Shown here piece by piece: positions 6,732 through 14,442 of a stretch of DNA of 16,890 nt (position 1 is the stretch's first letter; each line of letters begins with the position of its first letter). The DNA comes from Bacillota bacterium (GTDB taxonomy: Bacteria > Bacillota > Clostridia > Lachnospirales > Lachnospiraceae). Both the position numbers and the translations under genes were made by a program. The stretch spans positions 1 to 16,890 of the forward strand of contig JAEXGM010000283.1 in assembly GCA_023450835.1 (NCBI GenBank), given 5' to 3'. A model generated the notes under the pieces. The model was not told the DNA's origin, ran no database searches, and was given only the letters and a program-made list of their open reading frames with translations.

Positions 6732-7463
6732 CTACGCCTGTTTTAGTGCCTTAATCAGTAACATCATCGGGCGGCGCATTTCATCTGGCATGCCCGGAAT
6801 ATCCATTATGTCGGCACTGGGTACCGCTTCTTCAACAACTTCCAGACGAAACCCGGCATTTATGAGTCCCATCAGGATCTGAGTCAATGTGTGATGCTGT
6901 TTCGTGATATTCTGTCCAAGGAAATGGGTCTCCCGCTCTCCGGGATAGAAGTAATCATCTACAGGCCAATATTGGGGCCTGCCACTCGAATCATAGATCC
7001 AGTCCTGCCTCACACCCGATGTAAAAACAGGATGTTCAATGTTGAGCAGAAAAATGCCCTCTTTTTTTAACGTACAATATATCTTTTTAAAAATTGTGTC
7101 AATATCTGCAATATAATGAAGCACCAGATTTGAAATCACACAGTCGTAGGAATCGGCAGGATAATCAAAATCATCCAATCCACAGACCCGATAAGTAATT
7201 TGAGGAGCATTGTTTTTTTCCTTTGCCTCCTGTATCATTTTTTTGCTCAAGTCGATGCCCAATACCTGCCTGGCACCACATTCCACCGCATATTTACAGT
7301 GCCAGCCGTAACCGCATCCCAAATCGAGTACGTTTTTTCCGCTTAGATTCGGAAACATTACTTTGAACTGGTGCCATTCGCCCGCCCCTGATAAGCCCTG
7401 CTGACTTCGTGACATTTTCGCATACTCATCAAAAAAATGTTTATCATCATAAATGTTACTCAT
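6732..7463 (-). CDS. Class I SAM-dependent methyltransferase
   Basis: 243 aa. The Rossmann-type SAM site shows motif I VLDLGCGYG (residues 45-53), the acidic ribose-binding strand GIDLS (69-73), and the post-II strand DCVISNLVLHYI (107-118). The substrate-binding C-terminal part is rich in aromatics (WPVDDYFYPGE) and does not identify the acceptor. I chose ATG 7463, which has GGAGG 5 nt upstream. The ATG four codons earlier overlaps this ribosome site. It follows tetR by about 41 nt and should be cotranscribed with it, placing it under the TetR operators. Confidence 0.9.
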   Translation of the reverse strand: MSNIYDDKHFFDEYAKMSRSQQGLSGAGEWHQFKVMFPNLSGKNVLDLGCGYGWHCKYAVECGARQVLGIDLSKKMIQEAKEKNNAPQITYRVCGLDDFDYPADSYDCVISNLVLHYIADIDTIFKKIYCTLKKEGIFLLNIEHPVFTSGVRQDWIYDSSGRPQYWPVDDYFYPGERETHFLGQNITKQHHTLTQILMGLINAGFRLEVVEEAVPSADIMDIPGMPDEMRRPMMLLIKALKQA

Positions 7464-7504
7464 ATATTCCTCCATAAATTCCCATCTATTCCATTAGTAT
7501 TTTA

Positions 7505-8170
7505 TTAAAGCTTTCCTTCATCTATCTGCCCTTCAATGCGGCCATTTTGTGATGCAGCTTTTTCGCTACCTCCAATAATAATCAGCTCAAGCCCCGATAA
7601 AAAAATCTCGTCATCTGTACCGCCAAGCTTTGCAGCTTCCATAAGTGCGCTGCCAATTGCATGTCTGGGGGAAGAAACCGGGCGGCCCACCTTGTCGGCC
7701 TGTTCCTCAATCACATAGCCGAAAGTATAGCGAATCACGGTAGTAATAATATTTCTCGCGGTCTGCATATCCATACCCGCGCTTTTAAGAGATAAAAGAG
7801 AATACTCCATAAATTTTGCTAAAGTTACAGCGGGAAAAAGGTGCGCACCTGCCACTACCCGTCCTCCGTCAGGGTAGGAAAGCATGGCTTTGCGAAAAAG
7901 CGAGAGATTTAAGACCAGCCAGTCCTGCCATGACTGCTTCTCTTCTCTGAGACCGAAATCACCCATTTCTTTACGCAAAATATATTCAGCCATATAATCC
8001 ACAAGCTCGGCTTTGCTTTTGAAATGCCAGTAAATAGCCGGAGCTTTTACATTGAGCTTTTTGGCAATATCACGCATGGACAATTCGTTGTATCCTTTTT
8101 CACTTAATAATTCAAGCGCAGTCTCAATAATCTCCTGCTGTTTACCGCTTAATTCCCATTCGTTTTCCAT
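7505..8170 (-). CDS. TetR-family transcriptional repressor
   Basis: 221 aa. The N-terminal helix-turn-helix (about residues 12-55) has the family pattern IIETALELLSEKGYNELSMRDIA, then KLNVKAPAIYWHFKSKAEL. The C-terminal half (FRKAMLSYPDGGRVVAG, then a helix ending FGYVIEEQA) resembles the tetracycline-repressor C-terminal domain (TetR_C, PF02909), which binds small hydrophobic drugs. The start has GGGAGGG 7 nt upstream. It is divergent from the ABC exporter and separated by three identical-type palindromes, one over its own likely promoter and two over the exporter's. I infer a repressor of itself and of the exporter-amidohydrolase operon. Ligand unknown. G+C is higher than in the left flank (31/60 in 7861-7920 by hand count). 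Confidence 0.93.
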   Translation of the reverse strand: MENEWELSGKQQEIIETALELLSEKGYNELSMRDIAKKLNVKAPAIYWHFKSKAELVDYMAEYILRKEMGDFGLREEKQSWQDWLVLNLSLFRKAMLSYPDGGRVVAGAHLFPAVTLAKFMEYSLLSLKSAGMDMQTARNIITTVIRYTFGYVIEEQADKVGRPVSSPRHAIGSALMEAAKLGGTDDEIFLSGLELIIIGGSEKAASQNGRIEGQIDEGKL

Positions 8171-8206
8171 GATTTAGCCCTCCCGTATTCGTTTCAGGTT
8201 TTCTAA

Positions 8207-8235
8207 AGTATAACACAAATAAGCCCAACTTAACA
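8207..8235 (-). promoter_or_regulatory. Likely tetR promoter
   Basis: Minus strand TATACT (8212-8207), a good -10. With a 17-nt spacer the -35 falls at 8235-8230 and reads TGTTAA, a poor match that is entirely inside the first TTAACA palindrome. The leader to tetR would be about 30 nt. The -10 is convincing; the -35 is positional inference. Confidence 0.55.
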
Positions 8236-8242
8236 GTGTTAA
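8230..8242. promoter_or_regulatory. TetR operator copy 1
   Basis: 13-bp palindrome TTAACA-G-TGTTAA with perfect 6-bp arms. It covers the inferred -35 of tetR, so repressor bound here should shut off tetR and the genes behind it. Confidence 0.8.
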
Positions 8243-8260
8243 ATTATTTTTCAAACTCTC

Positions 8261-8300
8261 TTGACACCGTTCCTTAACAGTGTTAAGCTATCAGCATAAT
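8261..8300 (+). promoter_or_regulatory. Promoter region of the ABC exporter operon
   Basis: Two overlapping possibilities. An exact TTGACA (8261-8266) has only a weak -10 at normal spacing (TAAGCT, 8284-8289). A good -10, CATAAT (8295-8300), has TTAACA (8274-8279) as its -35 with a short 15-nt spacer. I cannot choose between them. Both overlap operator copy 2, and the second also abuts copy 3. Confidence 0.5.
8274..8286. promoter_or_regulatory. TetR operator copy 2
   Basis: TTAACA-G-TGTTAA again, extended to a 15-bp palindrome by flanking C and G. It lies within the core promoter of the exporter operon, 44 bp centre-to-centre from copy 1. Confidence 0.8.
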
Positions 8301-8313
8301 TTAACACTGTTAA
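8301..8313. promoter_or_regulatory. TetR operator copy 3
   Basis: TTAACA-C-TGTTAA. It starts immediately after the CATAAT -10 candidate, and its last bases run into the AAGGAGG ribosome site of the first exporter gene. It is 27 bp centre-to-centre from copy 2. Three copies in 84 bp make a chance origin very unlikely. Confidence 0.8.
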
Positions 8314-8325
8314 GGAGGAGTCCCT

Positions 8326-10044
8326 ATGCTTAGAATTTTTAAACGGCTGCCACCGCTTCAGACCACAGCGGCCATTCTGTTTTTGCTGGTACAGATAGCC
8401 GCGACACTTTACCTGCCATATATTACCCGGGACATTGTGAACTATGGGATTATGACAGGGGATGTGCCTTATGTATGGCAAAAAGGCCTGTTCATGCTGC
8501 TGATATCGGTCTGCGGAATGTTTGGAGCTGTGTTCAATACGCTGATATTTTCAAATCTATCCTATAAGCTGGGCGGGCAGCTGCGCTCTGAGATATATGG
8601 CAAAGCAATGAGTTTCGGCAAATACGAATTTGATAAAATCGGAACCTCATCACTGATTACCCGCAATACCAATGATGTTGCACAAGTACAGATGCTTGTG
8701 GAGATGGCTCTGAAATTTTTGCTCATGGCACCTATTATGTTCGCCGGCGGTATTTTTATGACATATCTGATTAACCCGACATTGGCATCCGTGTTCATTG
8801 CGACAATACCACTGCTGATTATTGCTTACTATATCATCTACCGCTTCGCGAATCCACTTTACGGTAAGATGCAAAGGGCTCTGGATAAGCTGAACCTCTA
8901 TTTCAGAGAGGGATTGACGGGTGCCCGCGTGATTCGGGCGTTTGGCAAAGAAAGTGAGGAATACGACAGGTACAAAGCCGTAAACCGAGAATATACCAAC
9001 GCAGCAGTAACGGCGGGAACTATTATGTGCTTCTTTGTGCCGCTCATCACATTGCTTATTAACCTTGCAACCTTAGTAATTACCTGGCTTGCCGGAAAGG
9101 GCGTGGCAAATGGCACCATGCAAGTCGGCGATATTATGGCTTGCATCAGCTACGCCGCACAAATCCTGGGTGGTGTTGCAATGGTGACTTCGATTATGAC
9201 TTCTATTCCCCGTGGCCAGACTTCAGCCAAACGAATCTATGAGGTTTTGGATATGCCTCTGAGCATTACCTCTCCAGAAGTGGAGATTGACTCAGCGGAT
9301 ACAAGTCTTGTCTTTGAACATGTTGATTTCAGATATCAGGGTGCAAACCGAAAAACGCTGCAAGACATCAGTTTTTCGGTAAAGAAAGGTCAGACACTGG
9401 CCATCATCGGAAGCACAGGCGACGGCAAAACTTCGCTTATCAATCTAATTCCCCGTATGTATGATGCGGAAAGCGGTTCCGTCCTGATTGGCGGCACCGA
9501 TGTCCGTAAATTCAGCGAAGAAACGCTTCACTCCCTTGTAAGTGTCGCATCACAAAAGTCCACTCTGTTTTTCGGCACAATCCGTTCCAATATGCTGATT
9601 GCAAAGCCCGGCGCCACTGATACTGAAATATGGAAAGCCCTCGATATGGCGCAGGCATCAGAGTTTGTACGCTCCCTTGAGAAAGGTCTTGAAAGTACCG
9701 TTGAGAAAGGGGGCGGCAACTTTTCAGGCGGGCAAAAGCAGCGGCTGTGCATTGCAAGGGCTTTGCTCAAACAGGCGGCCATCTATGTGTTTGATGATTC
9801 CTTCTCGGCCCTTGACTTCAAGACTGACCGAAGCATCCGAACAGCCTTTAAAGGGAATCTCAAAAATGCCATTACCGTCATCGTTGCACAACGCATCAGC
9901 ACGGTGATGGATGCAGATATAATAGCAGTTTTGGATAATGGAAAACTAGCCGGTCTCGGCGTACACGATGAACTAAAAGAACAAAATGCGGTCTACAGGG
10001 AAATTATTTCATCACAATTCTATCAGGAGGAGATGGCGGTATGA
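8326..10044 (+). CDS. Heterodimeric ABC exporter, half-transporter with degenerate ATPase site
   Basis: 572 aa: a six-helix type IV exporter membrane domain (about residues 10-300) fused to an ATPase domain. Walker A is GSTGDGKT (362-369), the Q-loop glutamine Q410, the signature FSGGQ (466-470) and Walker B IYVFDD (486-491). The catalytic glutamate position is Asp (D491) and the switch histidine is Gln (Q522, VAQRIST). Both changes are typical of the non-hydrolysing site in heterodimeric multidrug exporters such as TM287/288 and LmrCD. Its canonical signature would complete the active site of the partner. AAGGAGG lies 7 nt before the ATG. The stop codon overlaps the partner's start by 4 nt (ATGA), so the two are translationally coupled. 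Under TetR control by inference; substrate unknown. Confidence 0.95.
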   Translation: MLRIFKRLPPLQTTAAILFLLVQIAATLYLPYITRDIVNYGIMTGDVPYVWQKGLFMLLISVCGMFGAVFNTLIFSNLSYKLGGQLRSEIYGKAMSFGKYEFDKIGTSSLITRNTNDVAQVQMLVEMALKFLLMAPIMFAGGIFMTYLINPTLASVFIATIPLLIIAYYIIYRFANPLYGKMQRALDKLNLYFREGLTGARVIRAFGKESEEYDRYKAVNREYTNAAVTAGTIMCFFVPLITLLINLATLVITWLAGKGVANGTMQVGDIMACISYAAQILGGVAMVTSIMTSIPRGQTSAKRIYEVLDMPLSITSPEVEIDSADTSLVFEHVDFRYQGANRKTLQDISFSVKKGQTLAIIGSTGDGKTSLINLIPRMYDAESGSVLIGGTDVRKFSEETLHSLVSVASQKSTLFFGTIRSNMLIAKPGATDTEIWKALDMAQASEFVRSLEKGLESTVEKGGGNFSGGQKQRLCIARALLKQAAIYVFDDSFSALDFKTDRSIRTAFKGNLKNAITVIVAQRISTVMDADIIAVLDNGKLAGLGVHDELKEQNAVYREIISSQFYQEEMAV

Positions 10045-11837
10045 AAGGTCAAAATCAAATCGGAGCAATAGCTCAAAAACCTCAAAATATGAAAGGAACC
10101 CTATTGCGTTTGCTGAATTACATGAAAAAAAGCACACCGCTTATTGTCTTAACCGTGTTGGTGGCAATTGCCGGAACGGTGATGCAGGTGTGGAGCCCCA
10201 AAATGCTTGGCTCGGCGACCACGGTCATCTTTAACGGAATAAAAAGCGGTACAGGAATTGATTTTGCCGCATTCGGCAGGATTCTGCTTGGGGTAGCCTG
10301 CTTGTATGCCGGCATTTGCCTGGCTGACTTTCTCGGTCAACGATTTATGGTCCTGACCGCGCAAAAGACCACCTATGCAATGCGCAACGAGTTAAAGGCC
10401 AAAATGGAAAAGGTACCCGTGTCTTATTTCGACAAGCACCCAAGTGGTGAACTGATGTCCGTAGCTGTCAACGACATTGACAACATCATCACCAATTTGC
10501 AGCAAAGCCTTACAACCCTTATCACAAGTGTTGTACTTGTGATTGGGATGCCGGTTATGATGCTCACCATCAGTCCCCCGCTGACCCTGATTGCCTGTAT
10601 TGCCATTCCTGGCAGCCTTCTGATTATAAAGCTCATTACCCCGCTGACCAGGAAGAACACGAAAGCCTATTTCAAATCTCTCGGACAGTTAAACACGCAG
10701 ATTGAGGAAAGCTACCAGGGCTTTGAGGTGTTAAAAAACTTTAACAGAGGAAAGCAGGCTGTCGAAGATTTTGAGAAAATCAACGCCAGTATGATTGGCA
10801 CAGGCTGGCGGGCACGATTTTTCGGCGGTCTTACCATGCCGAGTATGCTTCTTCTGCAAAATATAATCTATATCGCCATCGCGGTGGCCGGCGCAGTCAG
10901 GGTTGTCGCCGGTAAAATTCCCATTGGCAATATGCAGGCGTTTTTGCAGTACTCCGCCCAATTTTCAAAGCCTTTCTCACAAATAGGGCAATCGTGGAGT
11001 AACATCCTTTCCCTCGTGGCTTCGGCGGAAAGAGTATTTAATATGCTTGATGCCAGAGAAATGGAAGAATACAAAAATCAGTTTCCCAATCATTTCGGCG
11101 AGACGGCGAAAGTGGTCTTTGACCATGTAAAGTTTGGCTATAGTACAGAACCGCTGATGAAAGACTTTAACATGAGCGTCCGGGACGGAGAGATGACGGC
11201 AATCGTCGGACATACGGGAGCGGGAAAAACAACGCTTATCAATCTGCTGGAACGGTTTTATGAAATTGGGGACGGAAGTATCCGCATTGACGGCGAGGAT
11301 ATTCGCAACATTCCCCGTGAAGCATTGCGTAAACGGATCGGTATGGTGCTGCAGGACACCTGGCTGTTCTCCGGTACGATTTTTGATAACATCAGGTACG
11401 GCAATCCAAAGGCCACCGACGAGCAAATCTATGCTGCCGCCAAAGCGGCCTTCGCGGACGATTTCATCCAGAAGCTGCCTGACGGATACCATACCGTACT
11501 TGGGGAAGACGCAGGAAATATTTCACAGGGGCAGCGCCAGCTTATCACTATAGCAAGGGCCTTTGTATCAAATCCGGAAATCCTGATACTTGACGAGGCA
11601 ACCTCTAACGTTGACAGCCGCACTGAGCTTGTCATTCAAAGCGCCATGAAGCGCCTCCTGAAAGGACGCACCAGCTTTGTTGTGGCCCATAGGCTGTCCA
11701 CCATCTACGACGCCGACCGCATTATTGTCATGGAGCAGGGCGATGTTGCAGAAACCGGTACCCATAAAGAACTCCTGGAAAAAGACGGAGTATATGCTGA
11801 TATTTATAACAGCCAGTTTGCGGTAGATGTAGCTTAA
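10041..11837 (+). CDS. Heterodimeric ABC exporter, half-transporter with catalytic ATPase site
   Basis: 598 aa, membrane domain followed by an ATPase domain. Walker A is GHTGAGKT (390-397), Q-loop Q438, Walker B LILDE with catalytic E519, D-loop NVD and switch H550 (VAHRLST), all canonical. The signature is the unusual ISQGQ (494-498) instead of LSGGQ. This complements its partner: the catalytic site uses this protein's Walker motifs and the partner's FSGGQ, while the degenerate site uses ISQGQ and the partner's Asp and Gln. The start overlaps the upstream stop by 4 nt and has AGGAGG upstream. It probably exports a hydrophobic drug-like or lipid-like compound, but the sequence does not name it. 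Confidence 0.95.
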   Translation: MKGQNQIGAIAQKPQNMKGTLLRLLNYMKKSTPLIVLTVLVAIAGTVMQVWSPKMLGSATTVIFNGIKSGTGIDFAAFGRILLGVACLYAGICLADFLGQRFMVLTAQKTTYAMRNELKAKMEKVPVSYFDKHPSGELMSVAVNDIDNIITNLQQSLTTLITSVVLVIGMPVMMLTISPPLTLIACIAIPGSLLIIKLITPLTRKNTKAYFKSLGQLNTQIEESYQGFEVLKNFNRGKQAVEDFEKINASMIGTGWRARFFGGLTMPSMLLLQNIIYIAIAVAGAVRVVAGKIPIGNMQAFLQYSAQFSKPFSQIGQSWSNILSLVASAERVFNMLDAREMEEYKNQFPNHFGETAKVVFDHVKFGYSTEPLMKDFNMSVRDGEMTAIVGHTGAGKTTLINLLERFYEIGDGSIRIDGEDIRNIPREALRKRIGMVLQDTWLFSGTIFDNIRYGNPKATDEQIYAAAKAAFADDFIQKLPDGYHTVLGEDAGNISQGQRQLITIARAFVSNPEILILDEATSNVDSRTELVIQSAMKRLLKGRTSFVVAHRLSTIYDADRIIVMEQGDVAETGTHKELLEKDGVYADIYNSQFAVDVA

Positions 11838-11891
11838 TGGAATACAGCAGATATTTTGCTATAAGAATAAATTTGAAAAGGAGTATTTCCC

Positions 11892-13109
11892 ATGATAGAA
11901 AACAAGATTACTTTTATCACCAATGCAAAAATTTTTGATGGAGTAACTGTAATTGACAGGCACTCTGTTACGATTAAGGGAGAAAAGATTATCAATATTG
12001 ACGGACCGGCTCCTGACGGCGCGGAAATCATCAACGGGTCAGGCTGCACTTTACTGCCCGGCCTCATAGACTCCCATGTGCATACGGATATGGACGGACT
12101 GCATGATGCGCTGAAATTCGGCATTACCACAGAACTTGAGATGATGGGACACTGGTCAAAGCGGAAACGCCGGCAAATTGCTGAGCGCAAAGATATTGCC
12201 GACCTGCGTTCCCCCGGAATGGGTATTACTCCTCCGGGCGGTCATCCGACAGAATATATGGCTGGTAACAGCAATCCCTTTATGAAATTCCTGATGAAAT
12301 TTTATAAATTCCCCTATGTAAACAGTCCCGAGGAAGCGGTAACCTTCGTGGATAAGCAAGTCGCGCAAGGCGCGGATTACATCAAAATATTCATTGAGGA
12401 CGGGACATTGGTCGGTATGCCTCAAATGCCGACAACACCCATCCCAACCATTCGCGCAGCGGTAGAAAGAGCCCATCATCACGGCAAGCTGGCCATTGTT
12501 CATATTACAACAATTGACGGGGCAAAACAGGCCATTGAGGCGGGTGTTGACGGGTTGGCACATATGTTCTTTGACCGTCCCCACACCCCAGAAATTATCG
12601 ATACAATAAAGAAATCCGGCGTATTTGTTATCGCCACAATGGTGGTAGGCTCCACAGCTTTTGGCAATGACGCCGCATGGCTGGCAAAGGATGAAAGGGT
12701 AAAATCCCGCCTTGACAAAAAGTGGCTGGAGAACCTGAGCCGCAGTATGAATTGCTATCCCCAGGGGAATATGGACTATGCTCTTGCAAGCTTAAAGGCG
12801 CTGCATGAAGCGGGCGTAGAGATTCTGGCAGGGTGTGACGTATCTGAGCCGAACCCTGCCCTCGGCGGTCTTGCTCATGGTGCAAGCCTGCACCACGAAC
12901 TGCAATTATTGGTCAAGGCAGGTTTAACCCCCATTGAAGCGCTAAGAGCTGCCACTTCCGTTCCCGCAGGGCGCTTTGGGCTTACTGACCGCGGTCGAAT
13001 CGTAAATGGTGCTCGTGCCGACCTGCTATTGGTTAAGGGTGACCCCACAATAAATATCTCCGACACCTTATCAATTAAGGATGTTTGGCGTCAAGGCGTT
13101 AGATTGTAA
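11892..13109 (+). CDS. Metal-dependent amidohydrolase (imidazolonepropionase-like, COG1228 group)
   Basis: 405 aa of the amidohydrolase superfamily, predicted to hydrolyse an amide, lactam or ester bond. The beta-sandwich start and the entry strand LLPGLIDSHVHTD give the metal pair H62 and H64. K165 (ADYIKIF) may be the bridging carboxylated lysine. H204 (AIVHIT), H224 (GLAHMF) and D316 (AGCDVSEP) complete the usual ligand and catalytic set. The C-terminus (GRIVNGARADLLLVKGDP) is typical. No signal peptide, so cytoplasmic. AAAAGGAG lies 9 nt before the ATG. It follows the exporter by only 54 nt with no terminator seen and is likely cotranscribed. The pairing suggests inactivation plus export of the same class of compound. 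Known relatives include dipeptidases and ochratoxin hydrolases, but no substrate can be assigned. Confidence 0.9.
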   Translation: MIENKITFITNAKIFDGVTVIDRHSVTIKGEKIINIDGPAPDGAEIINGSGCTLLPGLIDSHVHTDMDGLHDALKFGITTELEMMGHWSKRKRRQIAERKDIADLRSPGMGITPPGGHPTEYMAGNSNPFMKFLMKFYKFPYVNSPEEAVTFVDKQVAQGADYIKIFIEDGTLVGMPQMPTTPIPTIRAAVERAHHHGKLAIVHITTIDGAKQAIEAGVDGLAHMFFDRPHTPEIIDTIKKSGVFVIATMVVGSTAFGNDAAWLAKDERVKSRLDKKWLENLSRSMNCYPQGNMDYALASLKALHEAGVEILAGCDVSEPNPALGGLAHGASLHHELQLLVKAGLTPIEALRAATSVPAGRFGLTDRGRIVNGARADLLLVKGDPTINISDTLSIKDVWRQGVRL

Positions 13110-13163
13110 ACACCTTTTCCTTTTAAAAAATATTTCTGACCCAATAATCAATTCTTTAATAGC

Positions 13164-13292
13164 AATTTGGGGGCCGCCTCCAACAACGAAAGCCCTAAGG
13201 TATTTCATTCCATTGTTTTGGTGTTATTTCGGTTTCTTCATACTCATCCTACGAAGGAATGACGCTGTGAAATATATCTGCGACCCCAAATT
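13164..13292. repeat. 129-bp intergenic element bounded by 9-bp inverted repeats
   Basis: Bounded by AATTTGGGG (13164-13172) and CCCCAAATT (13284-13292), an exact inverted repeat. Inside, TATTTCA plus TTCC (13201-13211) can pair with GGAA and TGAAATA (13255-13274), and a central TCATCCT-ACGA-AGGAATGA can form its own hairpin. It is more GC-rich at the left end than the surrounding spacer. It lies between the convergent amidohydrolase and lipoprotein genes. A MITE-like or REP-like repeat, or a structured terminator region, are the options. No clear target duplication is seen. The rest of the 250-nt spacer shows no gene. Confidence 0.45.
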
Positions 13293-13359
13293 ATATAAAA
13301 TGTCATCCTGTAACAAAAGCGAATTCATGAACCAAAAATCTCTTTAAATTCACTTGGCT

Positions 13360-14325
13360 TTATTGAACCGTAAATTGGTAATCGGTATTATAGGTGCGAA
13401 CATATAATACGGAAGTTTTTTCTATAAGATACTCGGGAGCAGTCTTTAAAAGAATCTTATCAAGAACCTTGCCGGTATATCGATTGATTTGATATAGATA
13501 GTCAGGCTCTGCCGTAAAACCATACCCGCTTATAATAACATCGTCAATAATTAAAAAGTTTACGGAATTGCAGACCAAGGCATCAGACCGCCATAGAATA
13601 CTCCTATCCTCTAAATTAATAGCAGTTATATATGCGTTCATGTTATTTGAACTTTCTGCATAGGTATTATGGCTATGGGAGACATATAAAATATCATCCT
13701 TTATAGCTGCCCATTTAATTTTCTGCTGTACAAAATCATAATCCTCTTCCTTGTATTCCGGAGACTCTATATAATTTGAGAAATCCAGGGAATATAATAG
13801 ATTGTTCGAGGCTGCGTCATAAATATTTAAAATATTATCCGCTTCTTCGATTTCATATAAATAATTGCCGTCTTCGAAGACTGTGGGAGTTGTATCTGCT
13901 CCCTCTGATGAACTTTCAGCATTTTCTTTGCCTGAAGTTAATGATAAATGATTATTTGCAAACCAATCCTTTATATCCGTTATCTTATTTGGCTCACTTG
14001 AGATCATCTTTAACTTAATCGGGGATATTTCTTTTATGATTGCATTGTCAGCTATATAATAAGAAAAAGGTGGTGCAGGCATAAGAATAGGGCCATTATC
14101 AACTTCAGATTTATCCTCACTCTCAGGGCTTGGCGTAATAATAGGCGTACTTGTTGCATCCGGTATTTCAGATGGCTCCCCGGAAACTTCTGATATGTTC
14201 TCAGTCTGCGGTATATTTGTTACGTTTGCTATCACTTTTTTGGTTGCTGTTTCCTTTTGACAAGCACCTAGTATCGTTATTAAACAGAAAATAAAAATTA
14301 GTAACATGTGCTTTTGCTTCATCAT
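13360..14325 (-). CDS. Lipoprotein with a PQQ-like repeat region
   Basis: 321 aa. A type II signal peptide is clear: MMKQKH, a hydrophobic core, then a lipobox ending LGA-C22, so the mature protein should be anchored to the outer face of the membrane. It is followed by a low-complexity linker rich in T, S, E and P (about 25-80). The C-terminal part has short repeated beta-strand units such as NYLYEIEEADNILNIYDAAS and AINLEDRSILWRSD, like a few blades of a PQQ-type propeller. No catalytic motif is recognised. GGAGGTG lies 8 nt before the first ATG. It stands alone between the 129-bp element and a broken VOC gene. Function unknown; a binding or sensor role is possible. Confidence 0.8.
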   Translation of the reverse strand: MMKQKHMLLIFIFCLITILGACQKETATKKVIANVTNIPQTENISEVSGEPSEIPDATSTPIITPSPESEDKSEVDNGPILMPAPPFSYYIADNAIIKEISPIKLKMISSEPNKITDIKDWFANNHLSLTSGKENAESSSEGADTTPTVFEDGNYLYEIEEADNILNIYDAASNNLLYSLDFSNYIESPEYKEEDYDFVQQKIKWAAIKDDILYVSHSHNTYAESSNNMNAYITAINLEDRSILWRSDALVCNSVNFLIIDDVIISGYGFTAEPDYLYQINRYTGKVLDKILLKTAPEYLIEKTSVLYVRTYNTDYQFTVQ

Positions 14326-14442
14326 ATTTTACACCTCCATATTGTCAGACGTTTACTTGCATCATAATTAAATAAGCTTTTATTCTTTCGATGTGCTTCC
14401 CTCTATTTCACAAAATTGTTTGTCACAATACCTATTAATCTT

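Noticed and set aside
13081..13347. 88-codon plus-strand frame overlapping the end of the amidohydrolase gene
   Set aside because: It starts within the amidohydrolase gene in another frame, has no ribosome site, and runs through the inverted-repeat element with repeat-like composition.
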